A DNA stretch of 64,000 nucleotides from Kordia sp050633145 (GTDB taxonomy: Bacteria > Bacteroidota > Bacteroidia > Flavobacteriales > Flavobacteriaceae): NCBI RefSeq assembly GCF_050633145.1, contig NZ_JBOEFY010000026.1, positions 124,001 to 188,000 on the forward strand. The letters are read 5' to 3'. Below, piece after piece: positions 54,804-63,658 of the stretch (position 1 is its first letter; every line of letters starts with the position of its first letter). The notes beneath the pieces were generated by a model. That model searched no databases, was not told the DNA's origin, and saw only the letters and a list, made by a program, of their open reading frames with translations. Position numbers and translations under genes: made by a program.

Positions 54804-55310
54804 ATGATAGCCGCTATTGACATTCATTATAAAGAAACTTATGCGAAAGCCGTTTGTGTCGTATTTAATTGGGCAGACGAGACTCCGCAACATGTATATA
54901 CAGCTATTATTACAGAAGTAGCACCTTATGTTTCTGGAGAGTTTTACAAAAGAGAATTGCCTTGTATTCTAAAAGTACTAGAACAAGTACAGTTAGATTC
55001 ACTAGAAGCTATTATTGTGGACGGTCATGTATTTGTACATAATGATAAAAAATATGGTTTAGGCGGTTATGTTTGGGAAGCATTAGACAAAAAAGTTCCC
55101 ATTATTGGTATTGCAAAAAAATCATTTATTCATACAGAAAAAGTAGCAACTCCAATCAAACGTGGTACAAGTGAAAGTCCATTGTATGTATCCTGCATTG
55201 GAATTGACAAAGAAACTGTACTCGAAAAAATTAAATTGTTTCATGGAGAATATCGCATGCCAACAATTTTAAAGCTAGTCGACTCTCACTCACGAACAGA
55301 AATGGAATAA
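54804..55310 (+). CDS. nfi: Short endonuclease V
   Basis: This 168-aa protein matches endonuclease V, which nicks DNA or RNA near inosine. By spacing, D6 ('AAIDIHY'), E51 ('YKRELPCIL') and D73 ('IIVDGHV') correspond to the catalytic D43, E89 and D110 of the Thermotoga enzyme. 'PYVSGEF' stands where the PYIP wedge is, and 'RGTSESPLYVS' and the 'MPTILKLVDSHSR' tail are also family marks. The usual length is about 220 aa; the N-terminal extension is missing here, as in other short Bacteroidetes versions. Confidence 0.82.
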   Translation: MIAAIDIHYKETYAKAVCVVFNWADETPQHVYTAIITEVAPYVSGEFYKRELPCILKVLEQVQLDSLEAIIVDGHVFVHNDKKYGLGGYVWEALDKKVPIIGIAKKSFIHTEKVATPIKRGTSESPLYVSCIGIDKETVLEKIKLFHGEYRMPTILKLVDSHSRTEME

Positions 55311-55517
55311 CAAAAAACGCATTCAAAACTGTAAATCAATTAGTTATAAAACTATTTATATTTCTTCTTAACTCCTTTTTACTTAACTTTTTGGCTAACA
55401 ATTAGAGTTCAAGTCATAAAATCGAGTATTTATACGCTATGCCATTCATACTTTTTTCATGAAATTTGAATAATAATTAAAAGACCATAATACCAACCAA
55501 ATTAACACCTAACTAAA

Positions 55518-57008
55518 ATGAAGACTTTATTAAAAACTACTGCATTGCTATGCGTAGCTATCTTATTTCTAAATTCTTGTGAAGAAAAAAAGAAAGAAGA
55601 TGCAAAAAAAGGCACTGAAACAACAAAAACTAAAGCCAAAGCGCAAGTTAATTATGACTTAGCAGAAGCTGATACAGTTGGAGATACTTGTGCTTGTGAA
55701 TCCGATTGGTTTCCACACACACAAACACCAGCTCCTGCAGAAGGAAGCAATAGTCCGTTTGCTGCTAGTGAAACAACAAACTGTATTTTTCACCAATGGT
55801 CATGGCAAAAATTCTTATGGTTAACAGTACCAGACAGTAACAAAACCCCACTATTTTTAAGAGATGCAAGTATTAAGCAGGTAGATCCATTTATGAATCC
55901 TGTAACGATTCCTAGTGGAGCAACCGTAGCACTTTCTATAACGGAAGAACAGCAAGCAGGTTCATTAGGAATTTTAAGATCAAATCCTAACTTTAATAAA
56001 GGAAACTCAGAAACGGTTTATTATGCTATTTATATGAATGACACAATGAATGAGGCAGCTATAAATTATGCTTCACAACTAGCAGATGGTACCTTAGAGC
56101 ATAATAATGCTCAAGCTTTTCCTGTAGGATCGTTCGAGCTAAAAACATCATGGATTCCAACAACTGCAATTCCACAAGCAGATTTAACTAATTACTATAC
56201 AACGAATGCTAATATTGACGGAGCTACTACAGAAGTGGCACTTTTAGGAATGCACGTTGTAGGAGTTGTTGAAAATCACCCTGAATTTATTTGGGCAACT
56301 TTTGAACATAACAATTTAGCTCCAGCTTTCGATTGGACCAAAGGGACTGCAAGTGCTGATACTGATAAATTATTATTTAAAAAGGGAAGCGTTTCAACTA
56401 TTGATGGAATTCAATGGCCGTATCAAGGTGCTGCTCCTACTTTAGAAAGTCAGGCATATACCCTTTTTGAATATGGTGTACCAAGAATTTCTGGGAGTAA
56501 TCCTAAAACTAACTTCATGAAAACAAGTCAGACTGAACCAAAAAACTATCATAATATTAAGGCAATTGATGATTGCGTTGCAGGAAAATTAGATGACGTT
56601 TGGAATAATTATGCATACACAGGTTCTATTTGGCTTAATACAGATGGATTAACTCCTACAGAACAAACTGCGTTGATAAATACTCTAGGTACTGGTATTG
56701 GAGCTGCTACTCCAGGTTCATCAGCTAGAGGTTCGTTAAACTCTGCTAATATTTCAATGGAAACATATACACAAACATTTATGCCTAGCTTATCTAGTAT
56801 TAATGCTAGTAACTTAGCAAACTGTTTTTCATGCCACAGTGCACAAAGTTTTACAAAAAAAGGACAGCCTCAGTTTAAATCTCCTTTGTATATAAGTCAC
56901 GTATTTAACGGATATCTAGAACATCAAAAAGGTGCTACAAAAGATGAAATAAATCAAATGAAAGCACAAGATTTTCAAGACACATTTTTTAATAAGAAAA
57001 AGGAATAA
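55518..57008 (+). CDS. Heme-motif (CxxCH) lipoprotein
   Basis: This 496-aa protein has a lipoprotein signal ending 'LFLNSC' (Cys about 21). A Lys/Thr-rich linker follows, then a large domain with 'DVWNNYAYTGSIWLN'. Near the C-terminus 'NCFSCHSAQ' carries C436, C439 and H440, a c-type heme attachment motif. An early 'CACESDWFPH' may also bind metal. This may be an electron carrier or a c-type cytochrome-linked oxidoreductase of the periplasm. The partner is unknown. A terminator-like hairpin follows at 57071. Confidence 0.78.
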   Translation: MKTLLKTTALLCVAILFLNSCEEKKKEDAKKGTETTKTKAKAQVNYDLAEADTVGDTCACESDWFPHTQTPAPAEGSNSPFAASETTNCIFHQWSWQKFLWLTVPDSNKTPLFLRDASIKQVDPFMNPVTIPSGATVALSITEEQQAGSLGILRSNPNFNKGNSETVYYAIYMNDTMNEAAINYASQLADGTLEHNNAQAFPVGSFELKTSWIPTTAIPQADLTNYYTTNANIDGATTEVALLGMHVVGVVENHPEFIWATFEHNNLAPAFDWTKGTASADTDKLLFKKGSVSTIDGIQWPYQGAAPTLESQAYTLFEYGVPRISGSNPKTNFMKTSQTEPKNYHNIKAIDDCVAGKLDDVWNNYAYTGSIWLNTDGLTPTEQTALINTLGTGIGAATPGSSARGSLNSANISMETYTQTFMPSLSSINASNLANCFSCHSAQSFTKKGQPQFKSPLYISHVFNGYLEHQKGATKDEINQMKAQDFQDTFFNKKKE

Positions 57009-57070
57009 TACTTAAATTTTAGAAAGAAAAATATCAGTATTTAGTTTTATCGAGAATGCTCCAAACAAAA

Positions 57071-57223
57071 AGAGAATCCTTAGGGCAAAGGATTCTCTTT
57101 TTATATTTTATACAATTTATCAGATTGTCAATACCGTAATACTAAATATTATGATATAAATATAGTCGGATAAATATCAAAATAATTACAAAGTCGATCA
57201 ATAAGTTTATTTCTGTAGATGAA
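57071..57223 (-). repeat. Tandem hairpin unit A (candidate small RNA)
   Basis: The unit has AGAGAATCCTT-AGGGCA-AAGGATTCTCT (57071-57098), ACAATTTATCAGATTGT (57112-57128), AAGTCGAT (57191-57198) and TGTAGATGAA (57214-57223). On the minus strand the order is conserved box, hairpin ACAAT/ATTGT, then a terminator hairpin with a T run, the layout of a small RNA gene of about 100-130 nt. Confidence 0.55.
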
Positions 57224-57296
57224 TAGTATTTTTTATTCGATTACCAACCTGATTTTCAGTAAAACGAATAATTTAAAAAATGTCGTAAATAAAAAA

Positions 57297-57448
57297 AGAA
57301 TCCTTAGGGCAAAGGATTCTTTTTTTATTTTAAAACAATTTATCAGATTGTTAACACTTCAATACTTAATAATACTGACGCTAATATAGTTTAGTATTCA
57401 TTTTGTCTTATATAAAGTCGATGAATACCTAATTATATGTAGATAAAT
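57297..57448 (-). repeat. Tandem hairpin unit B (candidate small RNA)
   Basis: The same parts recur in the same order: AGAATCCTT-AGGGCA-AAGGATTCT (57297-57320), the identical ACAATTTATCAGATTGT (57335-57351), AAGTCGAT near 57415 and TGTAGATAAA (57439-57448). It begins 226 nt after unit A. Confidence 0.55.
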
Positions 57449-57509
57449 GGTCGTAATATGTCGTTAAACTAACAATGAAGATAAAGAAAGTTAAAAATAG
57501 TCCAAAAAA

Positions 57510-57660
57510 AAAGAACTTTTAGGGGGCACAAAAAAGTTCTTTATATTTTACAATTTACCAGATTGTAATTATCGTAATACTAAATATTTAAGTCAAATAT
57601 ACAGGGAACGCATACATACACTTCCAAAAGTCGATCAGACATACTTATAGTGTAGACGAA
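57510..57660 (-). repeat. Tandem hairpin unit C (candidate small RNA)
   Basis: The terminator stem differs in sequence but not in place (AAAGAACTTTT/AAAAGTTCTTT, 57510-57542). ACAATTTACCAGATTGT (57550-57566) differs from A and B by one base. AAGTCGAT (57628-57635) and TGTAGACGAA (57651-57660) are kept. It begins 213 nt after unit B. The minus strand also has TATATTTG near 57590-57605, a possible -7 box. Confidence 0.55.
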
Positions 57661-58488
57661 TGACATTATTATGACGATCAATGCTTTTTTCTCGCACTTC
57701 CAATCAGATAATCAGCAAGTTAAATATTTTCAAGCCATCTACGACATCATAATATGCATCCTAAGATTTATTTAATAATAAGTTATGTAGTCAAGAACGT
57801 TCTCCAAAATTATAAACTAAAATAAACGGATTTCATAAATGCTTATAAAAATACTTGTCGCTTGTTTTAAAAGTCAAAAAAGAATATTCTGTAGCTTTAG
57901 ATTGAATTGTTACCAAAAGCGAAAGGAGCATTCCCCAACGCTCCTTTCTATTTGTAGAATAATAAACCTCAATAAAATACTCATTGAAACTTGATTCTAA
58001 TGTAGTAAAACTTGTCATACAAGCTCTAAATTATTGTGTGAGCGTTAAAAAATAAATGTGAGCGTTAAGTTTTGAGTAGAAAAAACAAAAAAGGAGTGTC
58101 CCCCAACACTCCTTTTGCATAAGAAATATATTCTTCTAAGCGGACTTATAATTTTAAGTCTATAATTTTTTATTGAAGAATAAATAACCTAAAAAACCTA
58201 CGGTAAACTTAGACAAAGTACTTGTATCATAAAAGAAATTGTACCCGCAATTTATAAATTACGTGCATATAAAGAAATAACTAACCGCCTGACTTACAAC
58301 AAATAAAAACTCGTATTTCACGGAATTGTAGTCTTAAAAATGAATTTTATAGAAACCTCTTTTTTTCTCAAATTATTAGTGAAATTGTATCAAAAATTTG
58401 AAATTTACATATTATAAGATGACTTTTGTGATGGCAGTTTTGAATCCTTTTAGTGAAAAATATAGTCTGTTTTTGTTAAAACTATACA

Positions 58489-60195
58489 TTATAAAAGTTC
58501 ACTTTCTTCCAGTCCATCTTTGATTGCATTTCGAACAATCCGATACGTTTTTCGTTGTCCCAATACTCGAAAAGCAAAGCTATAAAAACCACTTTTAGTG
58601 AGCGATTTTACGATGGCACGAATTCTCTTTTTAATAGGTTTTTTATATGCCTTATCAAAAGCTTCCATATTGAATTTTGGATATGATGGATATGCTAAAT
58701 TTGCATCTTCACCATAGTTTTTTGTATCATATTCTTTATTGATGATATGCAATGCACGCATGTCTGGAATAATTGGAAAGTAAGTAGGCACTTTATTTAA
58801 ATCGTCTTTATCACTATATGAAAAACGATTTTTAGCGGCTGCCGTAACTTGTGAGCCAAATCGTTTGACAATATTTTTATTTTCTACCGCGAAATAATAA
58901 CGTAAAAACGATTGACAATTTTTTCTTCCTAAATGAAAATCATGTTCACGGAACGATTCATCCAAAAAACCTCCAAAACCACTTAAAGGCGCAGAAGCCA
59001 AATCTTTTTTAGCACGAATCCATCCGTTTGTTGTTTCGCGCTTACGTTTTGGTTCTACCAAAAATTTGGTTCGATTGCTTAATGATAATGCTTCCAAAAT
59101 TCCATCTTGATTAAACATTACTTGATTTCGCAAAGCTTTAAACATTCCTTTGGCTATAGAAATGATATCGCGTTTGCTATCATACGGATCTAAATCATGA
59201 TCTTGATTTGGAAAAGGGTCTACCATTATAATGGCATAATTATCGTCTTCGCGAATTGTTTTATTTTTTTCAATGAGCACTTTCATACAAATTCCAAAAG
59301 GTTCATTGTTTATCAATCCACCATCAACCGAATTAAATTTGTATTCATCATCCGTCTTCAAATCGACACGAATACCTTCACTCCTATCAAATAAATATTT
59401 AGGATATCGCGCTACATATTCATGCGCAATTGTTATTTCTCTTGATTTCAATCCAATAGGAAAAGCAGAAGTACTTAACGTAGCATTTTTCAAATAATTT
59501 ACGTGCGCTGAATCTTTTAAATCTAACACAAAATATAAAGAATCATCATCTTTTGGAATACCTGCATTATGCTCTTCATTTGCGATTTTATAACGAAAAA
59601 ATCCTCCATGATTGGTAATAACGCTTTCGCTGTCTTTAAAATCAATATTAAAATTCAATCCACGCAAATTGGTGGTTGTTAAAACCAAATCTAAACTTTT
59701 AGAAACATATTTAGGAAACGCAACATGATCGTTTGTTTTTAGTGCGTTATCTGCAATTGTATCTATTGGTGCTGTATTTAGCAACGATTCAGGATATTCA
59801 CCTGCTTTCAAATCATCTACATTCAACAACTTCATTAAAGAGGTTTCTGTATCTGTATCTGCCATTTTTACCCAAGACTTATAAAACACATTATTTTCAC
59901 CTTTTGGATTGTCTTTGTTTACAAACCGATGATCTTTATCAAGCAAACTCAATACTGTTAAAGTTCCTGTAATTCCTCCAGCCGAAGCGCCACTTAACAC
60001 TTCCAATTCTACATCATGCATCGGAATAGAATCATCATATTCAGGGTGATTTTTACCTAAAGTTTTATTGCGCTCTTTGGTTTTTTCCCATAAGTGCAAT
60101 GATTCTAACAAGTAATCAATAACGCCAGCAGTGTAGGCTCCCGCAGAAACAGCGCCAGCCATTGTAATACATATTTTAAACTTTTTTGTAGGCAT
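58489..60195 (-). CDS. Patatin-like phospholipase
   Basis: This 568-aa protein has the patatin catalytic set: an oxyanion region 'MAGAVSAGAYTAGV' (15-25), the nucleophile elbow 'LSGASAGGITG' (Ser near 71) and the partner Asp in 'SVDGGLINNEPFG' (about 285). The N-terminus has no signal peptide. It should hydrolyse acyl esters of lipids in the cytoplasm or at the membrane. The C-terminal 200 residues are basic and unrecognised. Members of this longer kind (with a DUF3376-like part) are common in flavobacteria. It is monocistronic and divergent from the MBL/rhodanese gene. Confidence 0.87.
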   Translation of the reverse strand: MPTKKFKICITMAGAVSAGAYTAGVIDYLLESLHLWEKTKERNKTLGKNHPEYDDSIPMHDVELEVLSGASAGGITGTLTVLSLLDKDHRFVNKDNPKGENNVFYKSWVKMADTDTETSLMKLLNVDDLKAGEYPESLLNTAPIDTIADNALKTNDHVAFPKYVSKSLDLVLTTTNLRGLNFNIDFKDSESVITNHGGFFRYKIANEEHNAGIPKDDDSLYFVLDLKDSAHVNYLKNATLSTSAFPIGLKSREITIAHEYVARYPKYLFDRSEGIRVDLKTDDEYKFNSVDGGLINNEPFGICMKVLIEKNKTIREDDNYAIIMVDPFPNQDHDLDPYDSKRDIISIAKGMFKALRNQVMFNQDGILEALSLSNRTKFLVEPKRKRETTNGWIRAKKDLASAPLSGFGGFLDESFREHDFHLGRKNCQSFLRYYFAVENKNIVKRFGSQVTAAAKNRFSYSDKDDLNKVPTYFPIIPDMRALHIINKEYDTKNYGEDANLAYPSYPKFNMEAFDKAYKKPIKKRIRAIVKSLTKSGFYSFAFRVLGQRKTYRIVRNAIKDGLEESELL

Positions 60196-60325
60196 ATTTC
60201 AAAGTAATTTCTGGATAAATATAGCGTTTTAGCACTCTTTTTATTGTAATACAAATAGCAATCTGTATATAATTTTTAACAAATAAATACAACACGTACA
60301 AAACATTTACAATCATAATGTTTGT

Positions 60326-60333
60326 TATATTTG
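60326..60333 (+). promoter_or_regulatory. -7 box of the MBL/rhodanese gene
   Basis: TATATTTG lies 20 nt before the ATG at 60354. It falls inside the longest possible reading frame, which supports the shorter start. A good -33 TTTG at 19-21 nt is not evident. Confidence 0.55.
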
Positions 60334-60353
60334 TACATCGTAAAATCATAAGA

Positions 60354-61760
60354 ATGAAGATTGAACAAATATATACAGGCTGTTTAGCACAAGGTGCATA
60401 TTACATAGAGTCTAATGGTGAAGCTGCAATAATTGATCCATTACGAGAAACAAAAACATATATTGAGAAAGCAAAGGCTAATGATGTGAAAATCAAGTAT
60501 GTTTTTGAAACACATTTTCATGCAGACTTTGTGTCAGGTCATTTAGATTTGGCAAAAGCAACTGGTGCAACTATAGTTTTTGGTCCAAATGCAACAACCG
60601 ATTATGATATGCATAGTGCAAAAGACAATGAAGTATTTTCTATTGGAAATATCAAAATAAAAGTATTGCACACACCTGGTCATACGCTGGAATCTTCTAC
60701 GTATTTATTGATTGATGAAAACGGAAAAGAACATGCTATTTTTTCTGGCGATACGCTATTTTTAGGTGATGTTGGACGACCAGATTTAGCAATTAAGTCC
60801 GATTTAACAAAAGAAGATTTAGCAGGTATGTTGTATGATTCGCTTCGTACAAAAATTATGCCTTTGGCAGATGATATCATTGTATATCCAGCACATGGTG
60901 CAGGTTCTGCTTGTGGAAAGAATTTAAGTAAAGAAACTGTTGGACTTTTAGGCGAGCAAAAGCAAACCAATTATGCGTTGCGCGCAAATATGACAAAAGA
61001 AGAGTTTATCAAAGAAGTTTTAGATGGTATTGCGCCACCACCTCAATATTTTGCTAAAAACGCACTTTTAAATAAAGTTGGATATGCGGCTTTTGAAACT
61101 GTTTTGGAAAAAGGAAATATTGCCTTAACTCCAGAAAGGTTTGAAACACTCGTTAATGAAGAAAATGCATTGATGTTAGATGTACGTAACCGAAAAGACT
61201 TTTTGGGAGAACATATTCCAAATAGTATTTTTATTGGACTTGACGGTAGTTTTGCTCCTTGGGTTGGTGCATTGATCAAAGATTTACAACAACCCATTGT
61301 ACTAATAGTTCCTGAAGGAAAATCTGCAGAAGCTATTACACGACTTTCAAGAGTTGGTTACGACAATACATTAGGGTTTTTAGAAGGTGGAATGAAAGCA
61401 TGGAAAGCTGCCGGAAAAGAAACGGCTCGCATTAATTCTATCTCAGCAGAAGAGTTTTCAAATCGTATAAAGAAAAACAAGCTGAATGTACTTGATGTTC
61501 GTAAAGATGGCGAATACAAGGCAAAACATATTGAAGATGCACAACACTTTGCGCTAGATTATATTGATAAAAACATGAACGAGATTGACGCAAATAAAGC
61601 ATATCATATTCATTGTGCTGGCGGATATCGTTCTGTTATTGCTGCTTCTATATTGAAAGCACGTGGTTTTCATAAAGTAACTGATGTTGCTGGCGGATTT
61701 GCAGCTATTAAAACAACAGATATTCCGTTAACAGAGTTTGTATGTCCTTCTACACTTTAA
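60354..61760 (+). CDS. MBL-fold hydrolase / double rhodanese fusion (persulfide dioxygenase-like)
   Basis: I chose the ATG at 60354 (468 aa, 'MKIEQIYTGCLAQGAYYI') because a promoter box overlaps the longer start at 60318. Residues 1-235 are a metallo-beta-lactamase domain with 'THFHADFVSGH' (H54, H56, D58; the usual last His of HxHxDH is Phe59), 'HTPGHT', 'SGDTLFLGDVGRPD' and 'YPAHG', as in ETHE1-type enzymes that oxidise persulfides. The first rhodanese domain (about 260-360) lacks its catalytic Cys ('LIVPEGKSA'). The second (about 375-460) keeps it in 'HCAGGYRS' (C421). It probably handles sulfane sulfur in the cytoplasm. Confidence 0.88.
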   Translation: MKIEQIYTGCLAQGAYYIESNGEAAIIDPLRETKTYIEKAKANDVKIKYVFETHFHADFVSGHLDLAKATGATIVFGPNATTDYDMHSAKDNEVFSIGNIKIKVLHTPGHTLESSTYLLIDENGKEHAIFSGDTLFLGDVGRPDLAIKSDLTKEDLAGMLYDSLRTKIMPLADDIIVYPAHGAGSACGKNLSKETVGLLGEQKQTNYALRANMTKEEFIKEVLDGIAPPPQYFAKNALLNKVGYAAFETVLEKGNIALTPERFETLVNEENALMLDVRNRKDFLGEHIPNSIFIGLDGSFAPWVGALIKDLQQPIVLIVPEGKSAEAITRLSRVGYDNTLGFLEGGMKAWKAAGKETARINSISAEEFSNRIKKNKLNVLDVRKDGEYKAKHIEDAQHFALDYIDKNMNEIDANKAYHIHCAGGYRSVIAASILKARGFHKVTDVAGGFAAIKTTDIPLTEFVCPSTL

Positions 61761-61848
61761 CCTAAAGAATTACTACGTTTTGTAATTTTAAAACACATAT
61801 ACTTTAGTAATAGTATAAAGTAATATGTAGTTTTTAAAGCAAAAACAG

Positions 61849-61862
61849 ACAGACTTGTCTGT
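61849..61862. promoter_or_regulatory. TetR operator 1, upstream of the TetR gene
   Basis: ACAGAC-TT-GTCTGT is a 6+6 inverted repeat within the 16-nt string GACAGACTTGTCTGTT, found again at 62474-62489. TTG at 61855-61857 with TATATTTG at 61878-61885 (20 nt apart) makes a Bacteroidetes promoter whose -33 element lies inside the operator, as expected for repression. Confidence 0.8.
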
Positions 61863-61877
61863 TTTTAATTTTTTGTA

Positions 61878-61885
61878 TATATTTG
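61878..61885 (+). promoter_or_regulatory. -7 box of the TetR gene
   Basis: TATATTTG ends only 4 nt before the GTG start at 61890, so the transcript probably begins at or near the start codon (leaderless). Confidence 0.7.
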
Positions 61886-61889
61886 CCCT

Positions 61890-62453
61890 GTGAAACATTC
61901 AGAAGTAAAAAATAGAATCATTGAAACTGCTTCATTCTTATTTTATAAGAACGGATATAACTCTACTGGAATAAACGAAATTATTTCAGAAGCCGGAATA
62001 GCCAAAGCAACACTTTACAATCATTTTAAGTCTAAAGAAGATATTTGTCTTGCATACCTTCGATTCAAGAATACAACCTTTATTAAGGATATTGAAGCAT
62101 TTACGACTTCTAAACCAAAAGGAGAAACGCAGATACTTGCAGTTTTTGACTTTCTTGAATTATTTTTTCAGGATAAAGATTTTAATGGTTGTTGGTGTAT
62201 TAAAACAGTTTCTGAAATTCCAATTGATAATCAAAGAATTAGAGATGAGATACAAACTCAAAAGAATAATTTCATTCAATTGATAGCAACACTCGTTACA
62301 AATAATTTAGACATTCTTGAAGAAGCAAGAATCAAATCAATTTCTAGACAAATATATTTACTTTATGAAAGTGCCGTTGGCGAAAGTCATTTGCATCAAC
62401 TAAATTGGCCTATTAAAGAAGCTAAAAATTTATGTTCACAAATCATATTGTAA
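61890..62453 (+). CDS. TetR/AcrR-family repressor
   Basis: This 187-aa protein starts at GTG. Its N-terminal HTH is clear: 'RIIETASFLFYKNGYNSTGINEIISEAGIAKATLYNHFKSKEDI' in two short blocks, residues about 7-50. The rest is the helical ligand-binding part with 'WCIKTVSEIPIDNQR'. It probably represses itself and the following SDR/AhpD-like/amine oxidase genes through two identical palindromes. The ligand is unknown. Confidence 0.92.
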   Translation: MKHSEVKNRIIETASFLFYKNGYNSTGINEIISEAGIAKATLYNHFKSKEDICLAYLRFKNTTFIKDIEAFTTSKPKGETQILAVFDFLELFFQDKDFNGCWCIKTVSEIPIDNQRIRDEIQTQKNNFIQLIATLVTNNLDILEEARIKSISRQIYLLYESAVGESHLHQLNWPIKEAKNLCSQIIL

Positions 62454-62474
62454 AAAAAATTTACATAATTAAAG

Positions 62475-62488
62475 ACAGACTTGTCTGT
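62475..62488. promoter_or_regulatory. TetR operator 2, upstream of the SDR gene
   Basis: This is the same ACAGAC-TT-GTCTGT palindrome as at 61849, 30 nt before the SDR start. The -33-like TTG at 62481-62483 lies within it; the matching -7 box is less clear. Confidence 0.78.
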
Positions 62489-62518
62489 TCATTTATAAAT
62501 TAAACAAAAACAAATAAA

Positions 62519-63280
62519 ATGAAAGAAGTAGGAAAAAAAGTAGCCTTAGTAATTGGAGGATCAAGTGGAATTGGAAGAGCAACTGCACAAAATTTATTAA
62601 ACGAAGGTGTTGAGGTACACGCAGTTGGAACAAACGCTACAAAATTAGAGGCATTTAAAAATGATGCTTCTGGAAATTTACACACACATCAAGTAGATAT
62701 TACGAACGCTGCACAAGTTGACGCATTGAATGAAAAAATTAACGGATTAGACAATTTGGATTATCTAGTAAATGCTTCTGGTATTTTTGGTCCTAAACCT
62801 TTTTTAGACCATACGGTTTCTGATTATGATTCGTATCAAGATTTAAATAGAGGTTTTTTCTTTATAACACAAGCAGCAGCTAAAAAAATGAGTACAACAC
62901 AAGGTGGAGCTATTGTAAACGTAGGTTCTATGTGGGCAAAACAAGCTGTAAAAGCGACGCCTTCTTCAGCGTATTCAATGCAAAAAGCAGGTTTACATTC
63001 ATTAACGCAACATTTAGCAATGGAGTTGGCAGATCATAAGATTCGTGTGAATGCCGTTTCGCCTGCAGTTGTTGAAACGCCTGTATATGAAAGTGTTTTT
63101 GGAGGAAAACAAGAAGCGCACAACGCATTACAAAACTTCCATGGTTTTCACCCAATTGGACGTAATGGAAAAGCACAAGATGTAGCTGATACTATTTCGT
63201 ATTTATTGTCTGATAAAGCTTCTTGGGTTACAGGCGCTATTTGGGATACTGATGGCGGTGTAATGTCTGGAAGAAATTAA
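62519..63280 (+). CDS. Short-chain dehydrogenase/reductase
   Basis: This 253-aa classical SDR has the cofactor loop 'GGSSGIGRA' (about 14-22), 'NASGIFG', the catalytic Ser region 'VNVGSMWAK' and 'YSMQKAG' (YxxxK), and ends 'WDTDGGVMSG'. It oxidises or reduces an alcohol/carbonyl with NAD(P). It lies behind the second TetR operator and is followed by an AhpD-like gene. Confidence 0.92.
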   Translation: MKEVGKKVALVIGGSSGIGRATAQNLLNEGVEVHAVGTNATKLEAFKNDASGNLHTHQVDITNAAQVDALNEKINGLDNLDYLVNASGIFGPKPFLDHTVSDYDSYQDLNRGFFFITQAAAKKMSTTQGGAIVNVGSMWAKQAVKATPSSAYSMQKAGLHSLTQHLAMELADHKIRVNAVSPAVVETPVYESVFGGKQEAHNALQNFHGFHPIGRNGKAQDVADTISYLLSDKASWVTGAIWDTDGGVMSGRN

Positions 63281-63302
63281 AAATTAGATATCAACTATTT
63301 AT

Positions 63303-63331
63303 AAGGCAAGGTTTCTTGACTTTGCCTTTTT
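63303..63331 (+). terminator. Possible terminator or attenuator after the SDR gene
   Basis: AAGGCAA and TTGCCTT form a 7-bp stem with a T run. As the next gene starts 22 nt later on the same strand, it may only reduce read-through. Confidence 0.55.
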
Positions 63332-63352
63332 AATCCTTTAAAAGAAGAATTT

Positions 63353-63658
63353 ATGTACGATATGAAAAATTTAAAGCAGTTAGGCACTTTAGGAAAAAAT
63401 GCGCCTGCTGCTATGAAGGCTTTTCAAACTTTAGATCAAGCAGCTCTTGGTGATGGAGTAATTCCTAAAAAATATAAAGAATTAATGGCAATTGCCGTAG
63501 CTTTGACCACACAATGTCCATATTGCTTAGAGATTCATAAAAAACATGCAATAGAAGCTGGTGCAACACAGGAAGAACTTGCAGAAGTCACCTTTATTTC
63601 TGCAGCTTTACGAGCTGGCGCAGCCGTAGTACACGGAACACATTTAATGGAACACTAA
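63353..63658 (+). CDS. AhpD/carboxymuconolactone decarboxylase-like protein
   Basis: This 101-aa protein has the redox motif 'TTQCPYCLEIHKKHA' (C55, C58, His62) of AhpD-type thiol peroxidases/disulfide reductases, and the family helix 'GATQEELAEV'. It would act on peroxides in the cytoplasm. An alternative ATG lies three codons downstream. The stop overlaps the next start by one base, so it is translated together with the amine oxidase. Confidence 0.9.
   Translation: MYDMKNLKQLGTLGKNAPAAMKAFQTLDQAALGDGVIPKKYKELMAIAVALTTQCPYCLEIHKKHAIEAGATQEELAEVTFISAALRAGAAVVHGTHLMEH

Larger units (their letters stand above)
57009..58488. other. 1.48-kb intergenic region with tandem hairpin units
   Basis: No convincing gene is seen. 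Three related units (listed separately) occupy 57071-57660 and two more terminator-like hairpins lie at 57921-57948 (GAAAGGAGC/GCTCCTTTC) and 58089-58116 (AGGAGTGT/ACACTCCT). The last is followed on the minus strand by a T-rich tract. A 61-codon minus-strand ORF (57833-58018) overlaps one hairpin and is probably chance. Confidence 0.6.

Noticed and set aside
57833..58018. 61-aa minus-strand ORF in the hairpin-rich gap
   Set aside because: It runs through a terminator-like hairpin, has no good ribosome site or known relatives that I recall, and the region looks non-coding.
60318..60353. Longer start for the MBL/rhodanese gene
   Set aside because: The TATATTTG promoter box lies within it, and family members start at 'MKIEQIYT'.
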